Assembly (NCBI RefSeq): GCF_031458175.1
Contig: NZ_JAVDXX010000001.1
Span: forward strand, 1,612,001-1,676,000
Origin: Pseudoglutamicibacter albus
Lineage (GTDB): Bacteria > Actinomycetota > Actinomycetes > Actinomycetales > Micrococcaceae
Length of the DNA: 64,000 nt
Direction: 5' to 3'
Shown piece by piece: positions 8,361 through 17,477 of the stretch. Both the position numbers and the translations under genes were made by a program. Position 1 is the first letter of the stretch. Every line of letters begins with the position of its first letter. The notes beneath the pieces are model-generated. The model saw only the letters and a list, made by a program, of their open reading frames with translations. It was not told the DNA's origin and did not search any database.

Positions 8361-9239
8361 TCATCCCCAGGGTTGCCCCATTTCCTCCGCTTGTGCACGC
8401 AAACGCTCTATGCGGTCACGCGTTGGTGGGTGGGTGCTGAACAAACCTTTGATCTTGCCAAATGGGTTGGCAAACATCATGTGCGCAGCAGACTCCGTAC
8501 GGGGAGTCTCCTGCAACGGGGCATCCTGGATGCCCTGTGAAATCTTGAAAAGCGCGGAAGCCAAAGCCGCCGGGTCCCCCGTCAGCTCCGCGCCGGTCGC
8601 GTCCGCATCATATTCGCGGGTCCGTGAAACAGACATCTGGATAATCGAAGCCGCGATTGGGGCGAGGAACGCCATAGCGAGCATCGCCAGAATATTGCCA
8701 CCATCACGGTTACGGCTATTGCCTCCAAAGAACATGAGGAACTGCGCAATCGATGTGATGACACCCGCAATAGCGGCCGCGACCGAAGAAATCAGAATGT
8801 CGCGGTTATAGACGTGCATCAACTCGTGCCCCAAAACGCCACGCAACTCGCGGCGGTTCAACAACGTCAAAATACCCTCAGTGCAGCACACCGCCGCGTT
8901 CTCCGGGTTACGGCCCGTCGCGAACGCGTTCGGGTTCATAGTGGGCGAAACATACAGCCGCGGCATCGGTTTACCCGCACGTTGAGACAGCTCACGCACA
9001 ATCGCATACATCTCAGGCTGCTCCGCCTCCGAAACCGGGCGGGCCTGCATCGCGCGGATCGCGATCTTATCCGAATTCCAGTAACCGATCGCTGTGCTCA
9101 CCACACCGAAAGCCGCGAACCCAAACAGCCACACCGAATTGCCGGTACCGGCGCTAATCAAGCCGCCAATCATCAGCAAAAGACCAAACATGCCTCCGAT
9201 GAGGAGAGCCGTTTTCAAGCCGTTGAACGAGGACTTCAC
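8361..9239 (-). CDS. htpX: HtpX-type membrane zinc metalloprotease (M48)
   Basis: 292 residues, normal for HtpX. Two N-terminal membrane segments (about 8-30 and 35-55) are followed by the cytoplasmic protease domain. The zinc motif HELMH is at about 138-142 and the third ligand Glu lies in [12 protein letters not shown]. Two further hydrophobic segments follow HELMH. HtpX degrades misfolded or damaged membrane proteins. The start is GTG 9239 ([16 protein letters not shown]). A TATAAC -10-like element at 9269-9264, with an adjoining inverted repeat, lies 25-30 bp upstream. Confidence 0.95.
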   Translation of the reverse strand: MKSSFNGLKTALLIGGMFGLLLMIGGLISAGTGNSVWLFGFAAFGVVSTAIGYWNSDKIAIRAMQARPVSEAEQPEMYAIVRELSQRAGKPMPRLYVSPTMNPNAFATGRNPENAAVCCTEGILTLLNRRELRGVLGHELMHVYNRDILISSVAAAIAGVITSIAQFLMFFGGNSRNRDGGNILAMLAMAFLAPIAASIIQMSVSRTREYDADATGAELTGDPAALASALFKISQGIQDAPLQETPRTESAAHMMFANPFGKIKGLFSTHPPTRDRIERLRAQAEEMGQPWG

Positions 9240-9263
9240 GCTAAAACTTTCGATCGTTGCAGT

Positions 9264-9289
9264 GTTATACCGGCAATCTTGTTGCCGGT
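9264..9289 (-). promoter_or_regulatory. Candidate htpX promoter -10 with adjoining inverted repeat
   Basis: On the minus strand TATAAC (9269-9264) lies directly next to the 8-bp inverted repeat ACCGGCAA-caaga-TTGCCGGT (9289-9269). This could be an operator over the htpX promoter or the end of the fprA transcript; no convincing -35 was found. Confidence 0.4.
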
Positions 9290-9420
9290 TACACCCGGGT
9301 TCCGCTCACGCGGTTTAACCCGGCTGTAATCATTACAACGCATCAATGTTCAAAAACGTTCCCAAAAGCCTGAATGAAAGCTGGGAAGATCCGATGACGA
9401 GCCGTAGAAGCGGCTGAGGT

Positions 9421-10830
9421 CTATTTGAGCGACTGCCCCTTGCGTGCGATCTCAACCATCTCTTCGCGTGGAACAACCTTGATCCGTTCGCGGTCCCCCT
9501 TGCCTGCGGCGGCCCACTCTTCACCGAGTTTGCGTTCGTGCGCATCGAGGGCAAGCCAGCCTTCCCACGTGGTGAACTCAACGCCGCGCTCACGCAGCAA
9601 ATCCACCACGGCGTCTTCGGAAGGGTTCGATGCCGGGGCCAGGTTCTCATGGTCCTCCAGCAGGTTGCCGATCGTCTCCAGGGCGTCACCTTTGGTGTGG
9701 CCGATCAAGCCGACCGGACCTCGCTTGATCCATCCGGTCGTGTAAACGCCGGGGACCACGGCGCCGTCCTCGTCCAGCACGCGGCCGCCTTCGTTGCGGA
9801 TCACGCCGCGTTTCTCATCGAACGCAACCTCTGGGATTTCGGTGCCGAAGTACCCCACCGCCCGATAGACGGCCTGGACTGGATAGTCGATCATCTCGCC
9901 GGTGCCGCGCACGTTACCCGTGCCATCGAGCTCCTGGCGTTCCATGCGGATACCTACGACCTTGCCGTCCTCCCCCAGGATCTCAACTGGGGCCTGCAAG
10001 AAGTGCAGGTGCAGGCGCCGCGATGCGGTCTGCTCTTCCTCTTCCTGCTCAACAACCCAGTTCGTCAGCGTGTTGACCATAGTCTTGACCTGGTTATTGG
10101 TCCGGATCGCCTCGTCCGATGCGTCATCGAATTCGAAGTCCTCCGGGTACAGGACAACGTCCACGTCACGGGAATGGGACAGCTCACGCAACTCGAGCGG
10201 AGTGAACTTGACCTGTGCCGGGCCGCGGCGACCAAAAATATGCACGTCAGTGACCGGGGACTTCTTCAGACCCGCGTGCACGTTGTCTGCGATCTCCGTA
10301 ACCAAGAGGTCATCGGCGTGCTTGGAGAGCACACGCGCCACATCGAGAGCCACGTTGCCGTTACCGATCACCGCGATTTCCTTGGCATCCAGCGGCCAGT
10401 CGCGTGGCACGTCAGGGTGGCCGTCGTACCACGAGACCACGCGCGAGGCGCCGAAAGAACCCTCGAGGTCGATGCCCGGGATGTCGAGAGCGGCATCGTC
10501 ATTGGCGCCGGTGGCGAAAATCACCGCGTCATACAGGTCGCGAATGTCAGAAAGGGTCAAGTCACGACCATAGGTCACGTCCCCGATGAATCGGATATCG
10601 CCGCGGTCCAGGACCTTATGCAGGGCGTTGATGATGCCCTTGATGCGTGGATGGTCAGGTGCCACACCGTAGCGGATCAGCCCGAACGGTGCCGGATGCT
10701 GGTCGAATAAGTCGATGCTGACCTCAAAATCGCGTTCCGCTTTGGTGAGGATATCCGCGGCATAGACACCGGCCGGGCCGGCACCGATAATCGCCACACG
10801 CAGTGGACGCTGGCTGAGGTGTTGCTTCAA
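9421..10830 (-). CDS. fprA: FprA-type ferredoxin/adrenodoxin-NADP reductase
   Basis: 469 residues. The FAD-binding site is RVAIIGAGPAGVYAADIL near the N-terminus; APFGLIRYGVAPDHPRIKG and EIAVIGNGNVALDVARVL (NADPH site) follow. GYFGTEIPEVAFD and GVYTTGWIKRGPVGLIGH are typical of the adrenodoxin-reductase family. It moves electrons between NADPH and ferredoxins. Start TTG 10830 is chosen because AAAGGA lies 7 nt upstream; a TTG 18 bp further up (10848) is possible but has its GAGGG only 3 nt away. A TAGAAT -10-like box lies far upstream at 11018-11013. Confidence 0.93.
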   Translation of the reverse strand: MKQHLSQRPLRVAIIGAGPAGVYAADILTKAERDFEVSIDLFDQHPAPFGLIRYGVAPDHPRIKGIINALHKVLDRGDIRFIGDVTYGRDLTLSDIRDLYDAVIFATGANDDAALDIPGIDLEGSFGASRVVSWYDGHPDVPRDWPLDAKEIAVIGNGNVALDVARVLSKHADDLLVTEIADNVHAGLKKSPVTDVHIFGRRGPAQVKFTPLELRELSHSRDVDVVLYPEDFEFDDASDEAIRTNNQVKTMVNTLTNWVVEQEEEEQTASRRLHLHFLQAPVEILGEDGKVVGIRMERQELDGTGNVRGTGEMIDYPVQAVYRAVGYFGTEIPEVAFDEKRGVIRNEGGRVLDEDGAVVPGVYTTGWIKRGPVGLIGHTKGDALETIGNLLEDHENLAPASNPSEDAVVDLLRERGVEFTTWEGWLALDAHERKLGEEWAAAGKGDRERIKVVPREEMVEIARKGQSLK

Positions 10831-11012
10831 CGTCAATCCTTTCGGCAATGTCCCTCGTGCCGCGCACCGGGTTGGCGGGCACGCTTGTTGCGGCTCGTCT
10901 TGCTGCGTTCTACAAAGCTGCGGTCCACAGCGTTGCGTTCTGTAGCGCGCTCTTGCGAACCGGCGCGCACGCGTGATGCGCGGGGTGAGGGAGGGGAAAA
11001 CATCCGCGCACT

Positions 11013-11018
11013 ATTCTA
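11013..11018 (-). promoter_or_regulatory. Candidate -10 box for fprA
   Basis: TAGAAT on the minus strand, about 180 bp upstream of the fprA start; no clear -35 was recognised. Apart from this and the metS stem-loop, the roughly 300 bp between fprA and metS shows nothing I can identify. Confidence 0.3.
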
Positions 11019-11066
11019 ATGGGCGGGCCTCACGGAACGATCCATCCCAGCCGTTGGGGGTGCAAC

Positions 11067-11110
11067 TGCCCGATGCGGTCCGTCCCCCGCAGCCCAGCGC
11101 GCATCGGGCA
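11067..11110 (-). terminator. Stem-loop after metS
   Basis: Perfect 11-bp stem TGCCCGATGCG (11067-11077) / CGCATCGGGCA (11100-11110) with a GC-rich 22-nt loop, 20 bp past the metS stop. No T run follows, so it may stabilise the 3' end rather than terminate. Confidence 0.5.
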
Positions 11111-11129
11111 CGGACTGATCCCGCCCAGG

Positions 11130-11249
11130 TTAGAGGTCGTCTTCTTTGGCTTCATCAGGGCGAACCATGAGGTTCACGATGGCGGCCGCGAGCCCGCCCC
11201 ACACTGTCACGATCGAAAGAATCAGAAAACCGATAGCTGCCGGTGTCAT
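11130..11249 (-). CDS. metS: MetS-type small subunit of an NSS amino-acid transporter
   Basis: 39 residues: MTPAAIGFLILSIVTVWGGL, a single membrane helix, then a short charged tail ending DEAKEDDL. Short proteins like this are encoded after MetP-type neurotransmitter:sodium symporters in actinobacteria, where the Corynebacterium glutamicum pair imports methionine and alanine. ATG 11249 overlaps the metP stop by 4 bp (ATGA), a strong sign of co-translation and of a real gene despite its size. The small subunit is needed for transport in the known system. Confidence 0.88.
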   Translation of the reverse strand: MTPAAIGFLILSIVTVWGGLAAAIVNLMVRPDEAKEDDL

Positions 11250-12946
11250 GCTGTTGCCCCTTTCTGGTCGCCGTTGTCAACAGCGTCCTTTCCAGCGTCG
11301 TCTTTGCCTGCAGCACCTTCGTCGCCGGCGTCTTTTTCTGCGGCGTCGCGGCGAGTGTACTCTTCGAACTCTGGATCGAATTTGTCCTTGGACTTAGCCG
11401 ACCACGGGATGAGGCTGAGCAGGATGGCGGCCACGACCAATGCACCCGCCATGCCCCAACCGAACACGTAGACGAACCATTCAGGGTATCCGTTGGCTTC
11501 GGCATACGAATTGCGGATGAGCTTCACGAATTCGGAAGCCAACAGGTAGGTCAGAAGGATCGGCAGCAGGCCGCCAACGAGGAACATCCAGAACTTACCG
11601 ACCTTGAACGAGGAACGGTGGTTGAGGTGTTCGGCAAGCACCGGCAGCTTGCGGGAGAACCACGCAACCGCGATCAGGGTTACGGCGGCGACGAATGTGA
11701 TGCCGAAGCTGTTGACGAACTTATCGACAACATCCAGTAGCGGCAGGCCCGTGGTGGAGGCGAACAGCAGGGTCGATGCGATCGACAGCGGAAGCAGCAC
11801 GGCCAGCGTGGTCTGGACGCGGCCCCAACCGAGCTTGTCTTGGAACGCGGAGACGATGACTTCGAGGATCGAGACCATCGAGGTCACGCCCGCGAAGGTC
11901 AGGGAGCCGAAGAACAGCACACCCAAAACTGGGCCCATGAACGCGTTGGATGCGATGGTTGGGAACGCTACGAACGCGAGGATCGGGCCGCTCGTGACGG
12001 CTTCGCTCACGCTCACCCCTTGCGCTTGGGCCATGAACCCGAGGGCCGCGAAGACACCGATCCCGGCAAGGATTTCGAAGGACGAGTTCGCGAAGGCGAC
12101 CACCAGGCCGGAACCGGTCAGATCCGTCTTACGTTTGAGGTAGGACGAGTAGGTGACCATGATGCCGAACGCGATCGACAGCGAGAAGAAAATGTGGCCG
12201 TAGGCGGTGATCCACACGCTCGTGTCTTTGAGTGCTTCCCAGTTGGGTGTGAAGAACTCGTTGAGCCCGGTTGCAGCCCCCGGGAGCATGAGCGACTGGA
12301 TGACCAACAGAATGAACATCACGGTCAACAGCGGCATGAAGATGTTGTTGGCTCGACCGATGCCCTTACGAATGCCGGCGCTCATCACGATGATAATGAA
12401 AACCCACACGAGGATCATCGGGATCAGCACGCCCATAGGGAACGAGGTGGAAAGGCCAGCTTCCGGGGCTTCCATCTGCAGGTATTTCTCGAGGAAGAAC
12501 TCTTGTTCGCTACCTTTACCCCATGCGAGCCGCGCCGAGTAGACGGTATATACGGCAGCCCACGCGACGATCGCGGCGTAATAGATGCCGATGATCACGC
12601 AAATCAGGACCTGCCACCAGCCGAGCGCTTCAGTGCGTTTGTTGAGCCGGCGCATCGCAAGCGGCGCCGAGCCACGGTATTTGTGCCCGATCGCGTAATC
12701 GAAGAACAGCAACGGGATACCCGCGGTCAGTAGCGCGCACAGGTATGGGATGAGGAACGCGCCGCCACCGGATTCGTAGGCGACCGATGGGAAACGCCAA
12801 ATGTTGCCCAGCCCCACGGCGGAGCCGATCGCGGACAGGATGAAGACGTTGCGGGAACCGAACGCTTCACGTTTGGTGCGTTTGTTCCCTGCATTACCTT
12901 TGTTCCCCGCCATGCCTGAAGCGGGACTGGTGCTTGCTTGAGACAT
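11246..12946 (-). CDS. metP: Sodium-dependent amino-acid transporter, NSS family
   Basis: 566 residues. The first helix has the sodium/substrate-site signature SAIGSAVGLGNIWRFPSVAY, diagnostic for NSS (SLC6/LeuT fold) transporters, followed by GGGAFLIPYLCALLTAGIPL. About 12 membrane segments are visible. The C-terminal tail after about residue 510 is highly charged (repeated KDDAGKDAV-like stretches). Coupling to the metS-like gene points to methionine/alanine import, but substrate is inference. Start ATG 12946 gives a Ser/Gly/Asn-rich cytoplasmic N-terminus. Confidence 0.92.
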   Translation of the reverse strand: MSQASTSPASGMAGNKGNAGNKRTKREAFGSRNVFILSAIGSAVGLGNIWRFPSVAYESGGGAFLIPYLCALLTAGIPLLFFDYAIGHKYRGSAPLAMRRLNKRTEALGWWQVLICVIIGIYYAAIVAWAAVYTVYSARLAWGKGSEQEFFLEKYLQMEAPEAGLSTSFPMGVLIPMILVWVFIIIVMSAGIRKGIGRANNIFMPLLTVMFILLVIQSLMLPGAATGLNEFFTPNWEALKDTSVWITAYGHIFFSLSIAFGIMVTYSSYLKRKTDLTGSGLVVAFANSSFEILAGIGVFAALGFMAQAQGVSVSEAVTSGPILAFVAFPTIASNAFMGPVLGVLFFGSLTFAGVTSMVSILEVIVSAFQDKLGWGRVQTTLAVLLPLSIASTLLFASTTGLPLLDVVDKFVNSFGITFVAAVTLIAVAWFSRKLPVLAEHLNHRSSFKVGKFWMFLVGGLLPILLTYLLASEFVKLIRNSYAEANGYPEWFVYVFGWGMAGALVVAAILLSLIPWSAKSKDKFDPEFEEYTRRDAAEKDAGDEGAAGKDDAGKDAVDNGDQKGATA

Positions 12947-13084
12947 GCGCCATACATTATGACGATTCCACGCGGTGTTCTACTAAACGACGCTCTATTT
13001 CGCTGTTTCTCTGCGGTGGCGCTGTCTGAGATTCTTTTCGTCATTCGTGCCCCACGCGTGCCCGTAACGTGACAAACTGGAAGT

Positions 13085-13528
13085 ATGTCTGAGCTGTTTT
13101 CGCAGTCCTACCGGAACCTTGTGACCGACCATTTCGAAGGTGAATGGGAACCAGATGACGGCCTGAGTGAGCAAGAATACGCAGACGCTTTGGCTGAATC
13201 TGATGTCTCTGTGTTGCCTGCCGCGTTGGAGCAGTTTTACCGTTCCGTGGGCGCTGTCGAGGACATCATGGAGGCCTACTATTTCGTGTGGGATCCCGAT
13301 GAGCTCGAGATCCAGGACGGTTACGTGTGCTTCATGGAAGATGAAGACGACCGTTACACGTGGGGTTTCCCCGTCGAATCGTTGAGTGTCCCTGACCCGC
13401 TGGTGTTCCGGCGTTTCAACGCTAAAGACTCCTGGGCTGAAACCGGGGCGACCATCTCCGAGTACCTCCTGGATTATTTCGAGTGGGTGTTCACCGAGGT
13501 TGAGCCGGCGGTGGAAGAAGACCTGTGA
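13085..13528 (+). CDS. SUKH/SMI1-KNR4-like small acidic protein
   Basis: 147 residues, strongly acidic. LPAALEQFYRSVGAVEDIMEAYY resembles the first helix and turn of SUKH proteins, where an L-P-x-x-x-x-F/Y-hydrophobic pattern is followed by aromatic strands, here YYFVWDPDEL and YVCFMEDEDDRYTWGF. SUKH proteins are often immunity proteins of polymorphic toxins but also have housekeeping roles. No toxin lies nearby. Its stop overlaps the start of the HIT gene by 4 bp (GTGA). The family call is by pattern only. Confidence 0.55.
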   Translation: MSELFSQSYRNLVTDHFEGEWEPDDGLSEQEYADALAESDVSVLPAALEQFYRSVGAVEDIMEAYYFVWDPDELEIQDGYVCFMEDEDDRYTWGFPVESLSVPDPLVFRRFNAKDSWAETGATISEYLLDYFEWVFTEVEPAVEEDL

Positions 13529-14070
13529 CCGCTACTCCACATGGTTCCGCGCGGGTATGGGCCTCGCACGCTCCAGCCGATTACGCGTGCCCGTTCTGCG
13601 AGATCGTTGGCGGCGTGCGGCCGTTTTCGGAAGGTAACCTGTGTGTGCCGAGTGATTTGGTGTACCGGGATGAGGTGGTCTCGGTCATCATCGGTTGTGA
13701 TGGTTTCGGTGAGCACGCCGGGCACGCGATGGTGATCCCTTCGGGCCACTATGAGGCGCTGTATGACTTACCCGACGATGTGAACGCGGCCTTAGCTGTC
13801 ATGACCCGCCTGGTAGCGGTCGCGATGAAGCGCGCGTGGGCCCCCGAAGGGATTTCAACGCGCCAACACAACGAGCCGTCCGGTAATCAGCACGTGTGGC
13901 ACTACCACCAGCACGTGTTTCCGCGTTGGGCCGCAGATGACTTGTACCGGCAGTTACGCCGCCGGTTGCCGGTTGACTTCCGGGCGCTCAAAGCCCGCGA
14001 ACTCGCCGCCGCGTTACGCGAAGTCCTCAACGAAGAAGGCCGCGACAGCAACGGAATCATCACGGGCTAA
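13525..14070 (+). CDS. HIT-family nucleotide hydrolase/transferase
   Basis: 181 residues. The histidine-triad motif is WHYHQHVFPRW (H-x-H-x-H). An N-terminal CPFCEIV supplies a CxxC zinc pair typical of the HinT/Fhit-like zinc-binding subgroup. Such proteins hydrolyse nucleotide phosphoramidates or dinucleotides. Start GTG 13525 overlaps the previous gene's stop (GTGA), so the two are probably co-translated. An extended C-terminus (about residues 140-181) is helical and unassigned. Confidence 0.9.
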   Translation: MTATPHGSARVWASHAPADYACPFCEIVGGVRPFSEGNLCVPSDLVYRDEVVSVIIGCDGFGEHAGHAMVIPSGHYEALYDLPDDVNAALAVMTRLVAVAMKRAWAPEGISTRQHNEPSGNQHVWHYHQHVFPRWAADDLYRQLRRRLPVDFRALKARELAAALREVLNEEGRDSNGIITG

Positions 14071-14132
14071 ACGCGGTAGTTTTCGCGGCGATAGGCCCTC
14101 GCGGCATGAGCTATAGCGAGGCCATAGCGAGG

Positions 14133-15230
14133 CTAGCCTTCGCGGGTCACCACCGCGTCAGCGAACGCCTCAAGCGCCGAACGCACCGTCCCGTGCGGTA
14201 GCGGGGCAAGCGCCTCGATTGCTTTACGCGACCAAGCGCGGGCCTCATCCCACGCCCGTTGCGTTGCCGGGTGAGCAGCCAGCGCGGTAACCGCGGTCTT
14301 GAGGTCCTGATCGCTAGTGAGGTCGCCATCGACCAGTTCAACAACCCGCTGAGCTTCCGCATCGCCGGCAGCGGCATCTTGACGCGCATACAGGACCGGG
14401 AGCGTATCCACGCCCTCACGCAGGTCCGTACCGTTGATCTTCCCCGAGGCCTTCTCTTGGCCCATGATGTCGATGACGTCATCAGCCAGCTGGAACGCGA
14501 TCCCAACCTTCTCGCCGTAATCGACCAGCACATCGCGCAGCTCGTCACTCGCGCCACCATAGAACGTGCCGTAATAGCCGGCGCACGCGATCAAGGACGC
14601 CGTCTTATCGGACAAAACCTGGATGTAGTGCGCGATGGGGTCCTCCCCCTCGCGCACGCCAGCGAACTCGTGCAACTGGCCTAAGCACAAACGCTCAAAC
14701 GTGCGGGCCTGAACCTCAACAGCGCCCGGACCAAGCTGAGCCGCAAGCACCGAAGCCCGCGCAAGAATCAAATCCCCGGTCAGGATCGCAACCGAATTCC
14801 CCCACACATGCTGCGCGGTCGGGGCGCCGCGGCGCATCGGGGCATCATCCATGACGTCATCGTGATACAGCGTCGCAAGGTGCGTCATCTCAACAATGCA
14901 GGCGGCCTTAACGACCTCATCCGTGATCCCCCGCTCCCCCAAGAGGGAAGACAAAACCACCAAAAGCGGACGCACACGCTTACCGCCCGCCTCAGCGAGG
15001 TGACGCGAAGCACGGTCAATAATCGGATCAGAATTCGCGACCGCGTTCAACAGCATCTTCTCGACCCGCGCGAGAGCCTCGAAAACCTGCGGCGCGAACT
15101 CGACATCATCCGCTACAGCACGGAAACCCTGCGGCAACTGGATAGTCGTAGCAAGAGCCTGGGTCTGCGGATCCAAGTCAACCGACTTCTCGACGTCATG
15201 GCCAGCAGACGTCCAAGAGGATTCTGTCAC
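14133..15230 (-). CDS. Long-chain polyprenyl diphosphate synthase for the menaquinone side chain
   Basis: 365 residues. The first aspartate-rich motif is in LATLYHDDVMDDAPMRRG and the second in FQLADDVIDIMGQE; GGKRVRPLLVV and GDLILARASVLAAQLG are also typical trans-isoprenyl synthase features. The chain length made (C35-C45) cannot be read here. Start GTG 15230 overlaps the stop of the menJ-like gene by 4 bp. It follows menG and menJ on the same message, so it most likely supplies the prenyl chain used by MenA. Confidence 0.93.
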   Translation of the reverse strand: MTESSWTSAGHDVEKSVDLDPQTQALATTIQLPQGFRAVADDVEFAPQVFEALARVEKMLLNAVANSDPIIDRASRHLAEAGGKRVRPLLVVLSSLLGERGITDEVVKAACIVEMTHLATLYHDDVMDDAPMRRGAPTAQHVWGNSVAILTGDLILARASVLAAQLGPGAVEVQARTFERLCLGQLHEFAGVREGEDPIAHYIQVLSDKTASLIACAGYYGTFYGGASDELRDVLVDYGEKVGIAFQLADDVIDIMGQEKASGKINGTDLREGVDTLPVLYARQDAAAGDAEAQRVVELVDGDLTSDQDLKTAVTALAAHPATQRAWDEARAWSRKAIEALAPLPHGTVRSALEAFADAVVTREG

Positions 15231-16615
15231 GATACTTTCAGCCTTACTTCTTCCGGAGAGAATTTCGCCGAGTGTTTCCCCGAGTTCCGCCCCGGAGTGC
15301 TCGCAGTATTGCGCACGGGAGGCACAACACGTTCTAATGCTTGAACTACTCTATCCACCAAAGCCGGTGAATTCCGGTCAGACAAGTTACCCATGGCGCG
15401 TACAACAAAACGCATCAACGCATTCGAGCCCATCCCCAACCGGACCGCGGTACGCATGATCTTCGGGTTACCCACCATGTGAGCGAAAACCTTGCCCGCA
15501 CCATAATGTGCACCAAAGTGCTGCTGAATCAGCTCAGGATACCGCTGAAGACCGGCATCGAACGCCGCGAGCACCTGAGCCGGCGTTCCGCCACGGTAGC
15601 GGGCCGCGATCACCGCGTCATCAATCACATCAGCTGCGATCCGAGCCGACTCCATCGCCGCATCGATCCCCTCACCGTTGAACGGGGAAACCAAACCTGC
15701 CGCGTCCCCCAGCAACACAGCCCCCGGAACCACGTGCGGGGTGCGGTTGAACGCCATCGGAAGTGCCGCCCCGCGCACCACACCCACCTGGTTTTCCGGA
15801 ACGAAACCGCGGGTCGGCTCGTGTTCCTGCATGACTTCGACCCACTCGCTCAACGTTGAGCGCAAGTCGATGCTTCGGAAATCCTTAGCGGTATCCAAAA
15901 TCCCCAAGCCGACGTTCGCGGTGCCATCTCCCACACCGAAAACCCAACCGTAGCCGGGCATCAAATCCCCGTTACGGTCCGGTAGCTGAAGCCAGGTCTC
16001 CATCCACGGTGAATAGGACATCGGCGAGGTGTAGTACACGCGCTGAGCCACACCCATCGGGCGGTCGGACCGCGGCAGGATCCCCAGCGACTTCGCGACA
16101 GGGGAAGAGTTACCGTCCGCGGCCACCACCACATCGGCGGCGACCGTGAACGGCTCACCATCACGCCTACCTTCAGGTGTGGTTCGCTGAACCGTGACCC
16201 CGACAACGCGGCCCGCGTCATCGCGGACCGCGCCGCGCACCGTGTGGCCCTCCAGGACCTCAGCCCCAGCCGCTGCCGCCATGCGCGCCAACTGCTGATC
16301 GAAATCGGCGCGGGTACGCGTCAAACCATAAGACGGGATGTCCGAGCTGAACCCCTCAAACGAAACCGTCGATGCGCGCCCACCAGCCACGAAACGCAGG
16401 CCTCGGGTGCGCTGCCAGCCGTCGGCCTCATCGTGAGCCATGCCAAGGTAATTCATTTCCCGCACAGCACGAGGGGTCAGGCCATCCCCGCAGACCTTCT
16501 CACGCGGATAGCGCGTCTTCTCCAAAACCGTGACGCGATGCCCGGCGCGAGCCAAATACGTGGCGGCCGTGGCACCTGCCGGACCACCACCGGCGATCAC
16601 AACATTGAGGGTCAT
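15227..16615 (-). CDS. menJ: Geranylgeranyl-reductase-family flavoprotein, menaquinone reductase (MenJ-like)
   Basis: 462 residues. The N-terminal FAD site is [33 protein letters not shown] is characteristic of the family, and [19 protein letters not shown] is the second FAD motif. In actinobacteria MenJ saturates one isoprene unit of menaquinone. Its place between menG and the prenyl synthase, each joined by 4-bp overlaps, supports this over archaeal-lipid or chlorophyll roles. The C-terminal stretch after about residue 430 is a charged tail. Confidence 0.88.
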   Translation of the reverse strand: MTLNVVIAGGGPAGATAATYLARAGHRVTVLEKTRYPREKVCGDGLTPRAVREMNYLGMAHDEADGWQRTRGLRFVAGGRASTVSFEGFSSDIPSYGLTRTRADFDQQLARMAAAAGAEVLEGHTVRGAVRDDAGRVVGVTVQRTTPEGRRDGEPFTVAADVVVAADGNSSPVAKSLGILPRSDRPMGVAQRVYYTSPMSYSPWMETWLQLPDRNGDLMPGYGWVFGVGDGTANVGLGILDTAKDFRSIDLRSTLSEWVEVMQEHEPTRGFVPENQVGVVRGAALPMAFNRTPHVVPGAVLLGDAAGLVSPFNGEGIDAAMESARIAADVIDDAVIAARYRGGTPAQVLAAFDAGLQRYPELIQQHFGAHYGAGKVFAHMVGNPKIMRTAVRLGMGSNALMRFVVRAMGNLSDRNSPALVDRVVQALERVVPPVRNTASTPGRNSGKHSAKFSPEEVRLKVS

Positions 16616-17313
16616 GAATCTTGGGCAGCCTTAAACCCGCGGTGGATCGCCACAATACCGCCGGTCATGTTGCGGTACTGAACCTTCTGCCAGCCTGCAT
16701 CCTCAATCCAGTGCGCGAATTCGTCCTGAGCCGGCCAGTCACGGATCGACTCCGCCAAGTACTGGTACGCCTCAGCGTTCGAGGACACCTTGGAGGCAAC
16801 CCACGGCAGAGCCTTCATGAGGTATTCCTTATACACCACACGGAACGGGGTGAACGTCGGGTCAGAGAACTCCGCGATCACAAGGCGGCCACCCGGCTTA
16901 GCCACACGCAGCATCTCACGGAGGGCCTTGTGCGGGTCATGGATGTTGCGGATGCCATAAGAGATCGTGACAACATCGAACGTGTTGTCCTCAAACGGCA
17001 GGTTCATCGCGTCAGCCTGAACAAAGTTGATGTCCGGGCGGCGGCGGCGCCCCACCGCGAGCATCCCTTCCGAGAAATCCGATGCCACAACATCGATCCC
17101 GGCATCCGCGTACGGTTCCGAGCTCGTGCCGGTACCTGCAGCGAGGTCAAGGACCTTCTCCCCCTGCTTGGCATCCACGGCGCGCACCACAACACGGCGC
17201 CAGTATGGGGTCAGCCCGAACGTGAGCACATCGTTAGTGAGGTCGTAGCGTTCGGCCACGCCATCGAACATGCGGGCGACCTCATCCGGGTTTTTCTGCA
17301 GAGTAGCTCTCAT
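16612..17313 (-). CDS. menG: Demethylmenaquinone methyltransferase
   Basis: 233 residues. Class I SAM methyltransferase of the UbiE/MenG family: [22 protein letters not shown] at the start, SAM motif [17 protein letters not shown], and the hallmark [22 protein letters not shown]. It performs the last step of menaquinone synthesis. ATG 17313 is used; a GTG one codon earlier (17316) is equally possible and neither has a strong ribosome site. Its stop overlaps menJ by 4 bp. Confidence 0.94.
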   Translation of the reverse strand: MRATLQKNPDEVARMFDGVAERYDLTNDVLTFGLTPYWRRVVVRAVDAKQGEKVLDLAAGTGTSSEPYADAGIDVVASDFSEGMLAVGRRRRPDINFVQADAMNLPFEDNTFDVVTISYGIRNIHDPHKALREMLRVAKPGGRLVIAEFSDPTFTPFRVVYKEYLMKALPWVASKVSSNAEAYQYLAESIRDWPAQDEFAHWIEDAGWQKVQYRNMTGGIVAIHRGFKAAQDS

Positions 17314-17477
17314 CACGCTAGCTATTGTCTCTTACGACTCGCACGCAGTCGAAACCATCGGCCCGGTGCGTTAGCCCGAAACTAGCTGAACGTTCACACC
17401 ACACAACCCCTGTGATAGCACCAAAGATGGGGTGCGGCGGCAAAGAACATCCAGCTCGATTGTGGCGGACTAATACA

